Assembly (NCBI GenBank): GCA_044225795.1
Contig: JBGAIF010000004.1
Coordinates: forward strand, 124,001 to 188,000
Origin: Nemorincola sp044225795
GTDB lineage: Bacteria; Bacteroidota; Bacteroidia; Chitinophagales; Chitinophagaceae
Reading direction: 5' to 3'
Length of the DNA stretch: 64,000 nt
Both the position numbers and the translations under genes were made by a program. Positions within the stretch are counted from its first letter, which is position 1. Every line of letters begins with the position of its first letter. Positions 34,256-43,625 of this stretch are shown piece after piece. The notes beneath the pieces are model-generated. The model worked only from the letters and a program-made list of their open reading frames with translations, had not been told where the DNA came from and did not search any database.

Positions 34256-35251
34256 ATGGAACAGACAGAAACAAAAGAACCAATCGCGGTAAGCGATGCC
34301 ATTACAGAAGTAGTGGAGCAGATCGAGGTCATATCCTCCGGCAAGCCGTTCATCGAGGCCAATACGGTAGGTGGCACACTGGACGAGATAAACAATCGGC
34401 ATATCATACCCGTGTTCGTCAAAGAGAACGAGCCGGTGATAAGCCACGGCGAGTTCATAGATGCCGCCATGCAGGCCATAAGCCATGTATTCGCAGGGGA
34501 AACGATTCTACGTCCTAACATCCGGCTCAGCCATCCTATCAAGGGCAGAACCCCGGAGGCCAGGAATAAGCCTGCAAACGCCCTTCTTGAAAGCGAAAAG
34601 ACCCTATACTATGAGCGCATGGCCTTCTGTATCGAAGTACCTACCATCAGCAGCGAAATCGAAGGGAATAAGCTCAACCTAACCATAGGCGGTGTTAAGG
34701 CGTACAACCTTGACGGCCTGATGACAAAGAACAGCGACCAGCACTTCAAAGTGTTTGTCGGGTTCAAGAACATGGTATGCTGCAACATGTGCGTCCATAC
34801 AGACGGATTCCTGAGCAACCTGAAGGTACGTGGGCTGGATATGCTGTATAACGCCATCCTGTCCCTGCTGTCAGAGTTCAACGCCGTACAGATGGCAGCG
34901 GAACTACAACAGTTCCAGCAGCACGAGCTTACAGAGCGACAGTTTGCACAACTTATCGGCAGGGCGCGCATGTTCAGGCACATGCCGGATGATGCAAAGC
35001 TGAACATACCTGAATTGGGGCTGGGCGATGCACAGATAAATAACGTGTGCCAGGGTTACTACAGTGACCTCAGTTTCCGATGTAACACGGATGGCAGTAT
35101 CAACCTGTGGCGGCTCTATAACCTGCTAACAGGTGCTAATAAGAGCAGCTATATAGACCTGTTCCTTGACAGAAGCGCCAACGCTTACAACCTGACGAGG
35201 GGCTTATTGTCAGGCGTGCAGGACAAATCCGATTGTTGGTTCCTAAACTGA
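34256..35251 (+). CDS. DUF3871 protein
   Basis: A 331-residue protein with the DUF3871 blocks KPFIEANTVGGTLDEINNRHIIPVF, NEPVISHGEFI, RPNIRLSHPIKGRTPEARNKPANALLESEKTLYYERM. The family is restricted to Bacteroidota and usually sits on mobile elements; its function is unknown. Three bp separate it from the RecA-like ATPase, and the next small gene follows after 6 bp. Confidence 0.86.
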   Translation: MEQTETKEPIAVSDAITEVVEQIEVISSGKPFIEANTVGGTLDEINNRHIIPVFVKENEPVISHGEFIDAAMQAISHVFAGETILRPNIRLSHPIKGRTPEARNKPANALLESEKTLYYERMAFCIEVPTISSEIEGNKLNLTIGGVKAYNLDGLMTKNSDQHFKVFVGFKNMVCCNMCVHTDGFLSNLKVRGLDMLYNAILSLLSEFNAVQMAAELQQFQQHELTERQFAQLIGRARMFRHMPDDAKLNIPELGLGDAQINNVCQGYYSDLSFRCNTDGSINLWRLYNLLTGANKSSYIDLFLDRSANAYNLTRGLLSGVQDKSDCWFLN

Positions 35252-35257
35252 ATGTGT

Positions 35258-35500
35258 ATGGAGCAGTACACAGTCGCCTACTGCGATAACAGCAGTATAC
35301 TAATCGTAAACACCCTCGGGAGAATGCGGCGGCTGTACACGCCTTTCCGGGTGGTTTGCCGGGAGGACTACATGGGATTGCGTAAAGGTACTTCCCTATA
35401 TGTAGACGAAGTAAGCAGCACCCCCAAAGACGAACTGATGTATATCACCAGCATAGGGGTTTACGCCCACTCCTACTTTAGCATTGTTGCCAGTTTCTGA
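35258..35500 (+). CDS. Hypothetical 80-residue protein
   Basis: ATG 35258 (MEQYTVAYCDNSSILIV) is preferred to the in-frame ATG two codons earlier. The peptide is beta-rich and ends IVASF. Tight spacing behind DUF3871 supports a real gene, but there is no recognised family. It is the last gene before the right island end. Confidence 0.5.
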   Translation: MEQYTVAYCDNSSILIVNTLGRMRRLYTPFRVVCREDYMGLRKGTSLYVDEVSSTPKDELMYITSIGVYAHSYFSIVASF

Positions 35501-35864
35501 TCCCAGGGGTATCACCCAAGCGGCATGGTATGGTTAGGCATATTCGATACCCGGGGACATATGGCTGGAGAGTTATGTTGTATTTTGTTTCCGGTTGTGC
35601 AATAATGCACTTTGTGCACTTTTGCATATTGTATTGCTGTAATCGCCGGTTCTTTTGAGACGGACTACCTCTCCCAAATCTCAAAGTCCCCTGAAAACGA
35701 AAGCATCCAACGACAAAGATATACCCCGGGAGGTGGAGGATGGTGGCACGGTGAACGCCGCAAGCGCCATTCGTTGAACCCTACCCGGGGTCTCTTTATC
35801 TTTCAGCAGGTATAGGATGGAGTTGCCAAACTTCGTAGCTTTACACGTAGACAGAATATTATTA
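35501..35864. other. Non-coding right end of the island
   Basis: No gene is supported in this stretch. It contains TGCAC-TTT-GTGCA (35606-35618) and a TTTGAGA/TCTCAAA pair (near 35655-35686). Function unknown; such sequence could host excision-factor or replication sites. Confidence 0.4.
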
Positions 35865-35882
35865 CTTGAACTAAACTTGAAC
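35865..35882. promoter_or_regulatory. Integrase arm-site-like repeats, right end
   Basis: CTTGAAC at 35865-35871 and 35876-35882, 11 bp apart, 70 bp from the right attachment repeat. The same heptamer pair lies 10 bp apart at 7328-7344. The match in sequence, spacing and distance supports arm-type integrase binding. Confidence 0.5.
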
Positions 35883-35921
35883 ATCAGAAGTTCACCCTTA
35901 TTCAAATCGATACAAAATGAA

Positions 35922-35948
35922 GAAGAGCCTTACCCAGTAAGACTCTTC
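35922..35948 (-). terminator. Island-borne terminator now serving tRNA-Gly(CCC)
   Basis: Twelve-bp stem, GAAGAGCCTTAC with GTAAGACTCTTC, loop CCA, followed on the minus strand by ATTTTGT. The only mismatch (C/A on plus) becomes a G-U pair in the minus transcript, so it works leftward, 4 bp after the tRNA 3' end. Confidence 0.7.
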
Positions 35949-35951
35949 CAA

Positions 35952-35996
35952 GAGCGGAAAACGAGACTCGAACCCGCGACCCTCAGCTTGGGAAGC
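35952..35996 (-). repeat. Right attachment repeat inside intact tRNA-Gly(CCC)
   Basis: Identical over 45 bp to 7200-7244. It covers the 3' part of the tRNA from the anticodon loop onward. Sequence beyond 35996 differs from that beyond 7244, which fixes the end of identity. Confidence 0.92.
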
Positions 35997-36025
35997 TGAT
36001 GCTCTACCAACTGAGCTACTTCCGC
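35953..36025 (-). tRNA. tRNA-Gly(CCC)
   Basis: 73 nt on the minus strand. Acceptor GCGGAAG with TTTCCGC, D arm GCTC/GAGC, anticodon stem TCAGC/GCTGA with loop TTCCCAA (anticodon CCC), T loop TTCGAGT, discriminator U, no encoded CCA. Its 3' end was supplied by the island. Confidence 0.95.
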
Positions 36026-36123
36026 TTATATTTCATTAAAGATACTTACTTTCTGAATATTGTACAATATCAGCAATAAGAGGACACAGAGACTTATGCC
36101 CTCTTATTGTATAGATCTGCCAA

Positions 36124-38670
36124 CTACCCCTTAGGGTCAAGCGCTTTCTTTATTCTGAAAGAGATGTCCTGCAGATGGTATTTGCTCATTTTATCTGATG
36201 TTCCGGGTATTGCCCCATCGATCTGTGTCTTCAGTGCCGTAAGCTGGGCACGTGCGACCGAGGTAACATCTGTATTCTTTGTGTTCACATTCAGCAAGGC
36301 AGCCATACCTGTCATTGGTGTAGACGGCGGGTTATAATTGATGACACCTATGAGTGCCTCTACATAGGCCTTCTGCAGGTTACGGCGGAAGCCATCAATT
36401 GGTTTTCTGGCAGTAAGCTCACTCCAAACTCCTTTTTTTACATCTTCCATCATCACATCAAGCGTATAGGTGTTTGCAGTGCCGTAACGATTGCTCATCA
36501 CAGCCAGCCTGTTCAGCCTCGCGCCGGATAAGAGGCTATTCAATACGCTTACCTGGATGTTGCTGACAGCTTCGGATGAAACCGGGTTGCTGATCTTATT
36601 CAGGATGTTCTTATCCAGTAACCAGTTGGGAGTTTCGAAAAGCTGGTTGTTCAGAAAAGAAACAGCTTCCTGCTGAATAGCTTTTGGGGCAGGCTCATAG
36701 ACATCTTCCCCGGTTTGCTCCACACTGTGTGGTGTTTCATATACTCCGCCTACATTCTTAGTAACGTGAAACATGTAACGATTGAATTGGCCGAGTAATT
36801 GCATATACATGTCTTTCAGATTCTCATATCTGTCTGCATCCTCCCTGGTCCATTCCGGTAATTTCACGATAATGCGTTGCAGGTTTTTAATACCATATGC
36901 AGTCGCCTTCATAGAATTATCGCCAAGATCTTCTGTCTGCGAACGCGGGTCAAAAGGATTTGTTTCCGTTCCAAACCAGAGACGAGGGTTAGACCTCAGG
37001 CTGTCAATGATCCATTTGTTCACGATCTTTTTGTCTTCTTTTTCATCGGTGGTAAATGAGGACTTATAACCCCACTGTATGGCCCACATATCGTAATCGC
37101 CGATCCTTGGGAATAAGCCAACTTCGCCAATGTTGTCTTCCGGCTGGGCCACATAATTAAAGCGTGCATAATCCATGATAGATGCAGTGTGCCCATGTGC
37201 CTCTACCCACGCTTTATCGCGCAATTTCTCCACGGGAGTTTTACTACTGCTGCCCATATTGTGGCGTAGCCCCAAAGTATGCCCTACTTCATGCGACGAA
37301 ACGAAACGAATAAGCTGCCCCATCAGTTCGTCATCAAACTCCATCTTACGGGCACGCGGATCTACTGCCGCTGCTTGTATCATATACCAGTCGTGCAGTA
37401 GCTTCATCACATTATGGAACCAGCCGATGTGGCTCTCCATGATTTCTCCGCTACGCGGGTCGTGCACATTAGGACCGTATGCATTCTCCACATCTGAAGG
37501 CAGATATCTCAAAACAGAGAACCGCGCATCCTCCAGATTCATTGTCGAATCTTTTTCGTCCCACTCCTTACCCATAATGGCGTTCTTGAACCCGGCACGC
37601 TCAAATGCCTTTTGCCAGTCATTTATGCCTTGTATCAGGTAGGGACGCCATTTTTTGGGCGTTGCCGGATCTATATAATACACGATCGGCTTTTTAGGTT
37701 CTACCAGTTCTCCCCTCTTCCATTTCTCTATATCGGCATCTTTAGGTTCAAGCCTCCAGCGAACTATGAATACCTGATTGTCCACTTTTTGCTGGTTATC
37801 GTGATAAACAGTATAATCATCAGCAAAGAAACCTACCCTGGGATCAAAAAAACGTTTTTGCATGGGCACCTTGGGCAACAGAACAAAGGAGTTGTTCATT
37901 TCCAAAGTCACAGCACCGGTGGCAAAGGCTGCCGGGAATGTAACAGATGGAATGGGGCTTGGTGTTGTCTGCGGCATAAAAGATGGCGTAGAATTGAATG
38001 TACGCACGACCTTGACCTCTGTGTTAATGGGATAGGTATTGATGCTCTGTATATAAGACCTGTCGGCTACCTGCCCGGAAAAGTTAAATACCTTTTTAGT
38101 AAAGGCACTCAGGCTCACAGGCTGATTATCTCCTTTAAAAAAATCTGAAACATCAATGACCACCGAGTTGGAATCCTTGCCGTAAGCTTCTATTTTAAAT
38201 GACTCTGCAATTGGATTCAGGTTAGAGTTAGTGACCGCTTTATAGATGTCTGTTGTAGAGTCTGCTACATTAATTGTGGTAACGACCCTCAGGAACACAT
38301 TCTTATTTGGTCCTTTTTCCCACCGGATGGTTTGTTCATTCTCAATTTCACCGGCATACTTACCGGCGCCTCCTGCCACCTTGCTGTAACGGGTAGTGAC
38401 GATCATCTCTCTTCCCATCAGGGAATCAGCGATCTCGAAATACCATTTGTCTTCCACCTTGTGAACAGTAAATAATCCGTTCTTACTGATCGCCTTATCC
38501 GTTATGACCTTATTGTATGGCTTGGGGCCTTTTTTCGACGACGCAGAGTCTGCCGGTTTTGCAGCAGCAACGGCAGGTGGTGCTTCCGGAGCCTTGTTGT
38601 GTTTTTTCTTTTTAGCCGCAACAGCGAGCGATATACATAACAATGCCGGAACAACAATATATTTTTTCAT
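36124..38670 (-). CDS. Zinc-dependent metalloprotease, DUF5118-DUF5117-DUF4953
   Basis: An 848-residue exported protein with a signal peptide (MKKYIVVPALLCISLAVAA) and a Lys/Pro/Ala-rich linker. DUF5118 (about 55-100), DUF5117 (about 110-300) and the DUF4953 metzincin-like domain with HEVGHTLGLRHN near 460, then SIMDYARFNYVAQPED as Met-turn. This arrangement is widespread in Bacteroidota; the substrates are unknown. It stands alone on the minus strand, 98 bp from the tRNA-Gly. Confidence 0.88.
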   Translation of the reverse strand: MKKYIVVPALLCISLAVAAKKKKHNKAPEAPPAVAAAKPADSASSKKGPKPYNKVITDKAISKNGLFTVHKVEDKWYFEIADSLMGREMIVTTRYSKVAGGAGKYAGEIENEQTIRWEKGPNKNVFLRVVTTINVADSTTDIYKAVTNSNLNPIAESFKIEAYGKDSNSVVIDVSDFFKGDNQPVSLSAFTKKVFNFSGQVADRSYIQSINTYPINTEVKVVRTFNSTPSFMPQTTPSPIPSVTFPAAFATGAVTLEMNNSFVLLPKVPMQKRFFDPRVGFFADDYTVYHDNQQKVDNQVFIVRWRLEPKDADIEKWKRGELVEPKKPIVYYIDPATPKKWRPYLIQGINDWQKAFERAGFKNAIMGKEWDEKDSTMNLEDARFSVLRYLPSDVENAYGPNVHDPRSGEIMESHIGWFHNVMKLLHDWYMIQAAAVDPRARKMEFDDELMGQLIRFVSSHEVGHTLGLRHNMGSSSKTPVEKLRDKAWVEAHGHTASIMDYARFNYVAQPEDNIGEVGLFPRIGDYDMWAIQWGYKSSFTTDEKEDKKIVNKWIIDSLRSNPRLWFGTETNPFDPRSQTEDLGDNSMKATAYGIKNLQRIIVKLPEWTREDADRYENLKDMYMQLLGQFNRYMFHVTKNVGGVYETPHSVEQTGEDVYEPAPKAIQQEAVSFLNNQLFETPNWLLDKNILNKISNPVSSEAVSNIQVSVLNSLLSGARLNRLAVMSNRYGTANTYTLDVMMEDVKKGVWSELTARKPIDGFRRNLQKAYVEALIGVINYNPPSTPMTGMAALLNVNTKNTDVTSVARAQLTALKTQIDGAIPGTSDKMSKYHLQDISFRIKKALDPKG

Positions 38671-38786
38671 TAGTAGTGTGTGATTGAACGTAAATACAAG
38701 GTAGCAATGTACTTAATGCTATCCGGTATTTCAACACCCATTCATAAACTACCTATGAAATTCACCCAAAAACGTATTTTATATTA

Positions 38787-39230
38787 TCACCGTATGGGCG
38801 GACGGTTCAGGAGCAGCCAATACAGGCCCAGTTCACTTACGGCCTTCAGGAAATTCTCAAAACCTACTGGTTTGACAATATAGCTGTTCACTCCTAACTC
38901 ATAACAAATAGCCACATCCGGGTCCTCATTGGACGAGGTGAGCACAACCACCGGAATAGACTTGGTGTGTTCCTCCGCTTTTAGGCGGGTCAGTACCTCA
39001 ATGCCATTTACCTTAGGCATCTTGAGGTCGAGCAAAATGGCCCTGGGCATGTTACTCATCGGATTGCCGTGGTAAGCACCTTCACCAAATATAAAATCTA
39101 TTGCCTCTGCACCGTCTTTCAGATGGACTATGTTATTTGCAAAGTTGTTCTTTTTCAATGCCCTGATCGTCAGTTCTGCATCATCGGGGTTATCCTCTAC
39201 GAGGATGATCTCAATTTCTCTTGTGTCCAT
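38787..39230 (-). CDS. Single-domain response regulator (Rcp1-like)
   Basis: A 147-residue CheY/Rcp1-type receiver: acidic pocket VEDNPDDAEL, phospho-acceptor Asp68 in AILLDLKMPK, Thr in VVLTSS and Lys in YIVKPVGF. It has no output domain. Nine bp downstream of the PAS histidine kinase gene, so it is the likely phosphate acceptor of that kinase, as in phytochrome-Rcp1 pairs. Confidence 0.9.
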   Translation of the reverse strand: MDTREIEIILVEDNPDDAELTIRALKKNNFANNIVHLKDGAEAIDFIFGEGAYHGNPMSNMPRAILLDLKMPKVNGIEVLTRLKAEEHTKSIPVVVLTSSNEDPDVAICYELGVNSYIVKPVGFENFLKAVSELGLYWLLLNRPPIR

Positions 39231-39239
39231 GTTGATATA

Positions 39240-41162
39240 TTAAGTTTGAGGTAAAGAAAAATATATTGTTGCGCCTTCGTCCACTTTCCCTTCCGCCCAT
39301 ACCCTGCCTCCATGTTTGGTGACTATACGCTGAACAATGGCCAGGCCGACTCCTGTTCCCTCAAATTCTTCGGTTGTGTGGAGCCTCTGAAAAACGCCAA
39401 AAAGTTTATTGGCATACCGCATATCAAATCCGGCACCGTTATCCTTTACAGAGTAAATGACCTCACCACCAGAAGCTTCAGAATTTACATAAACTTGCGG
39501 GCGTTCTTTCTTTGAAGAATATTTCACGGCATTATTCAGCAGATTGAACATTACTTGTGTCATGAGCGACCTGTCAACATTTGCCGGATGAAGTTTATTA
39601 ATAGTAACAGATGTGTGATATCCGGCCACCTTGCTTATTTCTGCCATTACGTTTTCTGTCAGCTCGGTCATGTTTGTCTCTTTCACAACGAGTTCCTTTC
39701 TGCCCAGGCGGGAGAATGCAAGCAGGTCGTCAATAAGCCTGCCCATTTTTTCGGCATTGCGGCTTATCGTATCCAGCAGCCGTTTGCCACCGGCATCCAG
39801 TACTGTGCCATAGTCCTCTTGCAGCATTTGTGCAAAACCGGTCACGGCGCGCAATGGTGCACGAAGATCATGCGATACTGAATAGGAAAATGATTCCAGT
39901 TCTTTATTTAACTGCAAGATGGCATCCAGATGTTTCTTCCGTTCGGTGATATCTTCAGATATCCCTACAAGGTATAGCGGCTTATTATTCTCGAAAACGG
40001 GGATCTTCTTCGTGTGCAGCCACTTGTTGCCCGCCTTTGTCTGAATAGCCTCTTCCTCAATATCCAATAACTGACCGGTGACAAAAACCTGCCTGTCTTT
40101 TTCGGTGAAGAAATCTGCCTGCTCCTTTGAAAAAAAATCATGGTCATTCTTCCCTAAAAGGTCTTTGCGGCTATATCCAAGCATATCCTCCCCCGCCTTA
40201 TTGAAACGCAAAAAACGAAGGCTGGCGGCATCTTTTACAAATACCATGTTGGGGATATTCTCCAATATGGTATCCAGGAAATGATTGGTATCGCGAAGTT
40301 CATTTTCTATCTTTTTGCGAACTGAAATGTCGAGCATCACCATCATAAAACACACCCTGTTATCCAGTTTTATGAATGTATTTGAGGATAGTATCCGCTT
40401 TTTTACACCCGAAGATGTCACGCCATCAAATTCCATTTCAATAGTAAACCGGCCCGTCTTCTTTGCTTCCTCCCGTATGTTCTGCAACTCGTTTTCCGGA
40501 AGTATCCCAAGTTCGGTCATACTCCTGTCTACTGAATCCTGTCTCGTAACCGAGAACATTTGTTCAAAAGCCTTATTGAGATACATGATCTTATTATCGG
40601 CATTATCAGCAATGACAATAGCTGACGGACTATAGCTGAATAGCTTTAAGAACCTGTCGTTCGCAGTTCTGAGATCTTCTATGAACTTTTGTTCCCGCTC
40701 TTCGAGTTCCTTCTTCCTTTCAAGATGAATCGCTACACTTTTCCTGAATTGTTCATGTTCGGTAACATCTTCCACGCGGTGTATAATGTAAATTACATCT
40801 CTGTTCTCATCCAGCACCGGAGTGTTCTTCGGACTCCAGAACCTTTCCTCAAATGTTCCGTCCGGCCGGCGGATATCGTACTTCTGAACCAGCATCGTAT
40901 GTGGTTCCTTTGTCAGCAGTATCGTATTAAGCGATGTAGTAAGATTTGACACTCCATCTGCATCAAGATCACTCGGATTATCAGGGAATACATCAAACAG
41001 ATGCCGGCCCATCACATCTGCTCTTTGTGTCATTGTTGCCTCCAGGTAAGCATCAGAAGCGTCAACAATGACAAACCCCGGTGTTAGTATCAGGTACAGG
41101 TCCGGGGCCGCCTCCAGCAGCTTTCTATATAGAGTGTCTGAGGTTTCTGCAGATGTTTTCAT
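39240..41162 (-). CDS. PAS-PAS-PAS sensor histidine kinase
   Basis: A 640-residue cytoplasmic kinase without membrane helices. Three PAS domains (about 15-135, 165-285, 290-410), HisKA with His431 in YSVSHDLRAPLRA, and HATPase_c with DNGAGFD and GTGVGLAIVQRIV. SHDLRAPL is typical of bacteriophytochrome-type kinases, but no GAF/PHY chromophore domain is present. Signal unknown. Third gene of a four-gene leftward cluster. Confidence 0.92.
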   Translation of the reverse strand: MKTSAETSDTLYRKLLEAAPDLYLILTPGFVIVDASDAYLEATMTQRADVMGRHLFDVFPDNPSDLDADGVSNLTTSLNTILLTKEPHTMLVQKYDIRRPDGTFEERFWSPKNTPVLDENRDVIYIIHRVEDVTEHEQFRKSVAIHLERKKELEEREQKFIEDLRTANDRFLKLFSYSPSAIVIADNADNKIMYLNKAFEQMFSVTRQDSVDRSMTELGILPENELQNIREEAKKTGRFTIEMEFDGVTSSGVKKRILSSNTFIKLDNRVCFMMVMLDISVRKKIENELRDTNHFLDTILENIPNMVFVKDAASLRFLRFNKAGEDMLGYSRKDLLGKNDHDFFSKEQADFFTEKDRQVFVTGQLLDIEEEAIQTKAGNKWLHTKKIPVFENNKPLYLVGISEDITERKKHLDAILQLNKELESFSYSVSHDLRAPLRAVTGFAQMLQEDYGTVLDAGGKRLLDTISRNAEKMGRLIDDLLAFSRLGRKELVVKETNMTELTENVMAEISKVAGYHTSVTINKLHPANVDRSLMTQVMFNLLNNAVKYSSKKERPQVYVNSEASGGEVIYSVKDNGAGFDMRYANKLFGVFQRLHTTEEFEGTGVGLAIVQRIVTKHGGRVWAEGKVDEGATIYFSLPQT

Positions 41163-41179
41163 GGTATGCGCCTGTGGTT

Positions 41180-41602
41180 TTAGGCAAGCCCCAGCCGCCT
41201 GTTCAGAACATGCACAATGAGACGTATAGACTCCTTGGTAAGTGGTTTGATGAGGTAATACTCCACATTCTTGTTCGACTGGGCACGCATCATATCCTGC
41301 TTATTAACAGAAGAAGAAAGTATATGCACCTTAACTCTGTTCTTGACATTGTCACTCAACCTATCGAACATTTCGAGGAAATCCCAGGCGGTAAGCACCG
41401 GCATGCTGATATCGAGCAACAGGATAGCTTTTGAATCTCCCGATGCGTTTGTGTAAGTCTTGACGATATAGTCAAAACCCTCCTGCGGATCTGTGAAATC
41501 AGCAATGGAGACGTCCGTGTAAGTTTTCTCGATGATCTTGCGGCAAAGCGTATTATTTATCGCATCATCATCTATAATGATAAAATTTTTAAAGTGACTC
41601 AT
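41180..41602 (-). CDS. Single-domain response regulator
   Basis: A 140-residue receiver: IIDDDAINNT at the acidic pocket, Asp64 in LLLDISMPVL, Ser in HILSSS and Lys in YYLIKPLTKE. It is flanked by the hybrid kinase 3 bp upstream and the PAS kinase 17 bp downstream. Possible shared phosphate acceptor. Confidence 0.9.
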   Translation of the reverse strand: MSHFKNFIIIDDDAINNTLCRKIIEKTYTDVSIADFTDPQEGFDYIVKTYTNASGDSKAILLLDISMPVLTAWDFLEMFDRLSDNVKNRVKVHILSSSVNKQDMMRAQSNKNVEYYLIKPLTKESIRLIVHVLNRRLGLA

Positions 41603-41605
41603 GAG

Positions 41606-43150
41606 CTATATTTTTTGATTGTTGTGGTAAGCTAAATTGTTTCTGAGTACATCATGCTGGCCAAATGCAATAATGAACTCGGTACCTTCATTCACTTTGC
41701 TTTTTACATTTATTGTTCCTCCAAGCGTTTCAACCTGGGTCTTTACCATGTACAAACCCATTCCCTTCCCTTCTGCATACCCCGGATGAAATCTTTTATA
41801 CAGACCGAATATCTGCTGATTAGTTTTCTTTTCAAGATCTATCCCAATGCCATTGTCTTTGTAAGTGATCACTACTTTGTCGTCAATGATACTACTCTTT
41901 ATTTCTATTTCCGGGGCAATATCGGCCTTACGGAACTTCACACTGTTTGATATCAGGTTGTAAAATATACTATGTATGTAACTTTTCAAAGAAGATATAC
42001 CCGGAACCTCATGAAAATCCTCAACGATCATGATACAATTATCTTCAAGACTGGAACTAATTGCAGCTTTTACGTCATCAATTATTTCCGAAAAATCAAC
42101 ATATTCTTTATTTTCATTGATTGTTTTTCTTACTGAAAGAATATTGTTCAGGTCTGTGATAATACCTTCCAGCCGATTCACAGATGTTGCGAGCGCTTTC
42201 ATAAATTCATCCTTCTCCGGTTCACTGAGCTGCTCATTCATGAGTACGTTGGTAACACCAACTATATTGGCAACAGGTGCCCGTAAATTATGTGATACTA
42301 TGTATGCAAACTGCTCCAGGTCCTGATTTCTCTGAACTAGGTCGGCGGAAATGCGCTGTTCCTTTATTTCAGCATTGATATTCTCGGTTACGTCCCGTAT
42401 AAATCCATTGATTCGCAACGCCTTACCATTCTCATCACGTTTCACCAGCATTTCGCCATTCACATATTTTACCGACCCATCCTTTGTTATCAGCCGGCAG
42501 TCATATTTGTGCTTACCTATTCTTGTAAAAGCATCGTCGATCTGTTGCTTGACAAAATCAACATCTTCAGGATGTACACATTTCAGGAAGTTCGTGATAG
42601 AAGGTTCCACCTCTCCCGGCAGATACCCAAGTATATCATACTGCTGATCGGACCAACGTTGAACATAAGTCACGAGATCTGCCTCCCAACTTCCAAAATT
42701 GGCCAGTTCAGCCGCATCCTTCAACAGATTCTCATTGGCAAGTACTTTTTCAATGTAATTCTTCTTATCCGACTCCAAAAGTCTTCGCTCCACAGCGCTT
42801 ACTATGGCAGCCGGTAGTCTTTGAAGCCTGTCCTTGAGGATATAGTCGCATGCTCCTTTCTTCATGATCTCGACAGCATACTCCTCTGATATAGAACCGG
42901 TAACAAGTATGAACGGGATTGTGAGATTATTAGAATTATAGATATCCAACGCTTCAGACGCGCTGAATTGTGGCATTGAGTTATCTGCGAGTATCGCGTC
43001 GAAAGCGTTGTCTTTGATGGCCCGTAAAAAATCAGCCTTTCCCTGTGCGAGTACAGGCGTAAAATCCAATCCAGATCGCTCCAGTGTCAGAATGATCAAC
43101 TCAGCATCGGAGACCATGTCTTCCAATAGCAATAAGTTCAATGTTTTCAT
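41606..43150 (-). CDS. REC-PAS histidine kinase
   Basis: A 514-residue kinase with an N-terminal receiver (Asp56 in ILADNSMPQ, Lys in ILKDRL), one PAS domain (about 140-258), HisKA with His287 in IVSHNLRAPVANI and HATPase_c (DNGIGID, GKGMGLYMVKTQV). The receiver at the N-terminus suggests it takes phosphate from another kinase and modulates its own activity. First gene of the cluster; about 500 bp of non-coding DNA precede it. Confidence 0.9.
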   Translation of the reverse strand: MKTLNLLLLEDMVSDAELIILTLERSGLDFTPVLAQGKADFLRAIKDNAFDAILADNSMPQFSASEALDIYNSNNLTIPFILVTGSISEEYAVEIMKKGACDYILKDRLQRLPAAIVSAVERRLLESDKKNYIEKVLANENLLKDAAELANFGSWEADLVTYVQRWSDQQYDILGYLPGEVEPSITNFLKCVHPEDVDFVKQQIDDAFTRIGKHKYDCRLITKDGSVKYVNGEMLVKRDENGKALRINGFIRDVTENINAEIKEQRISADLVQRNQDLEQFAYIVSHNLRAPVANIVGVTNVLMNEQLSEPEKDEFMKALATSVNRLEGIITDLNNILSVRKTINENKEYVDFSEIIDDVKAAISSSLEDNCIMIVEDFHEVPGISSLKSYIHSIFYNLISNSVKFRKADIAPEIEIKSSIIDDKVVITYKDNGIGIDLEKKTNQQIFGLYKRFHPGYAEGKGMGLYMVKTQVETLGGTINVKSKVNEGTEFIIAFGQHDVLRNNLAYHNNQKI

Positions 43151-43625
43151 TTTTGTTGGCGTAGAAAGTTTGTTATAGTCTTAAATCTTAATACATCTTT
43201 CAAAATTGCTATATCGTAAATTTAGAGAAAGTTTTTTATCCCATGACGGGTAAAAAACGGTTGTTTCGTAAAAAAATAATACTTATTATGTCCAATTTTG
43301 TACGTTAACAGCCTCCAATATACTTCAATACAACATATATAGCTAAATATTTGTTTATTAGCTATCAATACATTTCTATGCACATAATTTGATTGAAATT
43401 TTACTGCAATAGACAATAACCTTACGAACATGTTAATAATGCGTTATTGCAGATTGCAGCTAGATAGCCAACAATAAAGAGCTATTCTGACCAAGACTCT
43501 ATTTGATCTAAAATCGTTTTGTTGATCCGGAATATGCTTTGGAGATAAGGTGTCCGCTTATTGTGCAATGGTTTCCCCAAGCGGGGGATTTTTGTTCTTT
43601 TAGCAGGTTTTCATTCTCCTCTCTT
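43151..43625. other. AT-rich intergenic region
   Basis: Divergent spacer between the kinase cluster and the M3 peptidase. I see no gene. A CCCC-AAGC-GGGG hairpin followed by TTTTTG lies near 43575-43594; otherwise nothing clear. Confidence 0.5.

Larger units (their letters stand above)
7200..35996. mobile_element. tRNA-Gly(CCC)-integrated defence island
   Basis: About 28.8 kb bounded by 45-bp direct repeats, with a tyrosine recombinase just inside the left repeat and an intact tRNA-Gly at the right. Left backbone: integrase, small membrane proteins, VirE_N-like protein, DUF3987, two NUMOD4/HNH proteins. Right backbone: small protein, RecA-like ATPase, DUF3871 protein, small protein. Cargo between 13.6 and 33.4 kb is defence related and includes an IS21-type insertion. 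I find no capsid, portal, terminase, relaxase, VirB/Tra or coupling-protein gene, so it is neither a full prophage nor a self-transmissible ICE; a satellite or a mobilised island is the best guess. Confidence 0.9.

Noticed and set aside
7200..35996. Complete prophage or self-transmissible ICE
   Set aside because: No terminase, portal, capsid, tail, lysis, relaxase, coupling or type IV secretion gene can be found.
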